From the NCBI GenBank assembly GCA_002839315.1, contig PGXV01000003.1, positions 62,001 through 126,000 of the forward strand: 64,000 nt of DNA, written 5' to 3'. The notes under the pieces were generated by a model. That model was given only the letters and a program-made list of their open reading frames with translations. It had not been told where the DNA came from and searched no databases. A program made the position numbers and the translations under genes. Origin of the DNA: Spirochaetae bacterium HGW-Spirochaetae-3. GTDB lineage: Bacteria > Spirochaetota > Spirochaetia > Treponematales > UBA12059. Below are positions 63,454 through 64,000 of the stretch, piece after piece; position 1 is the stretch's first letter; every line of letters starts with the position of its first letter.

Positions 63454-63819
63454 GTGTCCGACGACGAACGGGTCGCTCGAGGTTTCCGCTTCAGGAAGTC
63501 AGAGCGTATCCGTACGCGGCGCGACATTTCGAGGGTATTCGACGAGGGGGTGCGGTGGTCCGGCAAGGGGCTGCGCCTCAACGTCAGGCCAAACGGCGGC
63601 GCGGAAACCCGCGCCGTTTTCGTTACGGTGCGCAAGTACGGTAACGCCGTCGCGAGGAATCGCGCTCGAAGGGTCCTGTCCGAATGCTGGCGCCTCGCGA
63701 AACCCGGGATCGTTCCCGGTATGGACGTCGTCGTCGTCATTTTCCCGGGAGAAGACCGCTTCGATCTTCGCGCCGGACAGCTCGACGCGGTTCTGCGTAG
63801 ATCGTCCCTGGCGGTCTAG
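63454..63819 (+). CDS. rnpA: Ribonuclease P protein component
   Basis: Protein cofactor of RNase P, which matures tRNA 5' ends. The 121-residue protein has [17 protein letters not shown] and the RNR motif region [18 protein letters not shown]. The start is GTG 63454, 5 bp after rpmH. yidD follows 4 bp downstream. Confidence 0.94.
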   Translation: MSDDERVARGFRFRKSERIRTRRDISRVFDEGVRWSGKGLRLNVRPNGGAETRAVFVTVRKYGNAVARNRARRVLSECWRLAKPGIVPGMDVVVVIFPGEDRFDLRAGQLDAVLRRSSLAV

Positions 63820-63823
63820 GCCG

Positions 63824-64000
63824 ATGAACCGCGTCTTTTCGTTTATCCTTAACGCGATCATCCGATTCTATCGCGTAGCTCTGTCCCCGTTGAAGCCGCG
63901 GTCATGCAGGTATTATCCGACTTGTTCGGCCTATGCCCTCGACGCGATAGGCCGATACGGGGCCGGCCGCGGCTCTCTGATGGCGTTGAAAAGAATTTTG
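63824..64000 (+). CDS. yidD: YidD membrane protein insertion efficiency factor (cut by window end)
   Basis: The visible 59 residues start [20 protein letters not shown] and contain [20 protein letters not shown], the hallmark of YidD, a small amphipathic protein at the inner membrane encoded between rnpA and yidC. It runs past base 64000. Confidence 0.95.
   Translation, partial: MNRVFSFILNAIIRFYRVALSPLKPRSCRYYPTCSAYALDAIGRYGAGRGSLMALKRIL

Overview
The window is about 64 kb of high-GC bacterial chromosome spanning the replication origin region (gyrA, gyrB, dnaA, dnaN, recF, dciA, and further right rpmH-rnpA-yidD). A TolC/HlyD efflux system and a beta-barrel-type protein indicate a diderm. The gene set, an Rnf complex in the order C-D-G-E-A-B, and a sigma-70-family gene behind a textbook sigma-54 promoter (the arrangement known from Borrelia rpoS) make a high-GC member of the Spirochaetota my best guess, but no single marker proves it. 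The ATA isoleucine codon is used freely despite the GC content, and a tRNA-Ile2(CAT) gene is present.

Layout. 1-9 kb: serine dehydratase (cut by the window edge) and its FCD-type regulator; asd and a short aspartokinase; metK; glpK; small metabolic genes. 9-14 kb: a resistance-like module of a tandem-MerR regulator, a UvrA-like ABC protein and a convergent ABC transporter pair. 14-23 kb: thyX, a UPF0158-GNAT fusion, an alkyltransferase-like protein, fabD-fabG, glgX, a SEC-C protein, the sigma-54-driven sigma factor and an MgtC protein. 22-27 kb: a kinase/cNMP-domain signalling protein, tRNA-Ile2 followed by a peculiar palindromic region, a class I aldolase, an HxlR regulator, a tautomerase and a membrane LuxR protein. 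27-32 kb: variable region with a metalloprotease-like protein, an AT-rich methyltransferase-like gene, an outer-membrane-type protein, an alpha/beta hydrolase and an acyl-CoA synthetase remnant. 32-39 kb: one tightly coupled efflux operon (TetR, HlyD, ABC ATPase, TolC, ABC ATPase, two permeases). 39-51 kb: J-domain, EamA and DUF434 proteins, two perfect parS sites, gyrA-gyrB reading away from the origin, dnaA-dnaN-recF-dciA on the other side. 51-64 kb: tex, PilZ, corA, the rnf operon, a REP-type Y1 transposase, a candidate small RNA, tRNA-Gly with the same kind of palindromic region, acylphosphatase with two response regulators, and rpmH-rnpA-yidD.

The most unusual observation is shared by both tRNA genes. 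Each is followed by a strong terminator hairpin whose right side continues into an inverted copy of the tRNA 3' end, forming a very long palindrome. Then comes a 55-57 nt element whose two stems differ in sequence between the copies but keep pairing (covariation), joined by an 18/21-identical internal segment, and then a second partial copy of the inverted tRNA end. A REP-associated transposase lies 350 bp from one copy. I know of no description of this composite element. It may be a tRNA-tethered REP-like mobile element, a structured RNA, or both.
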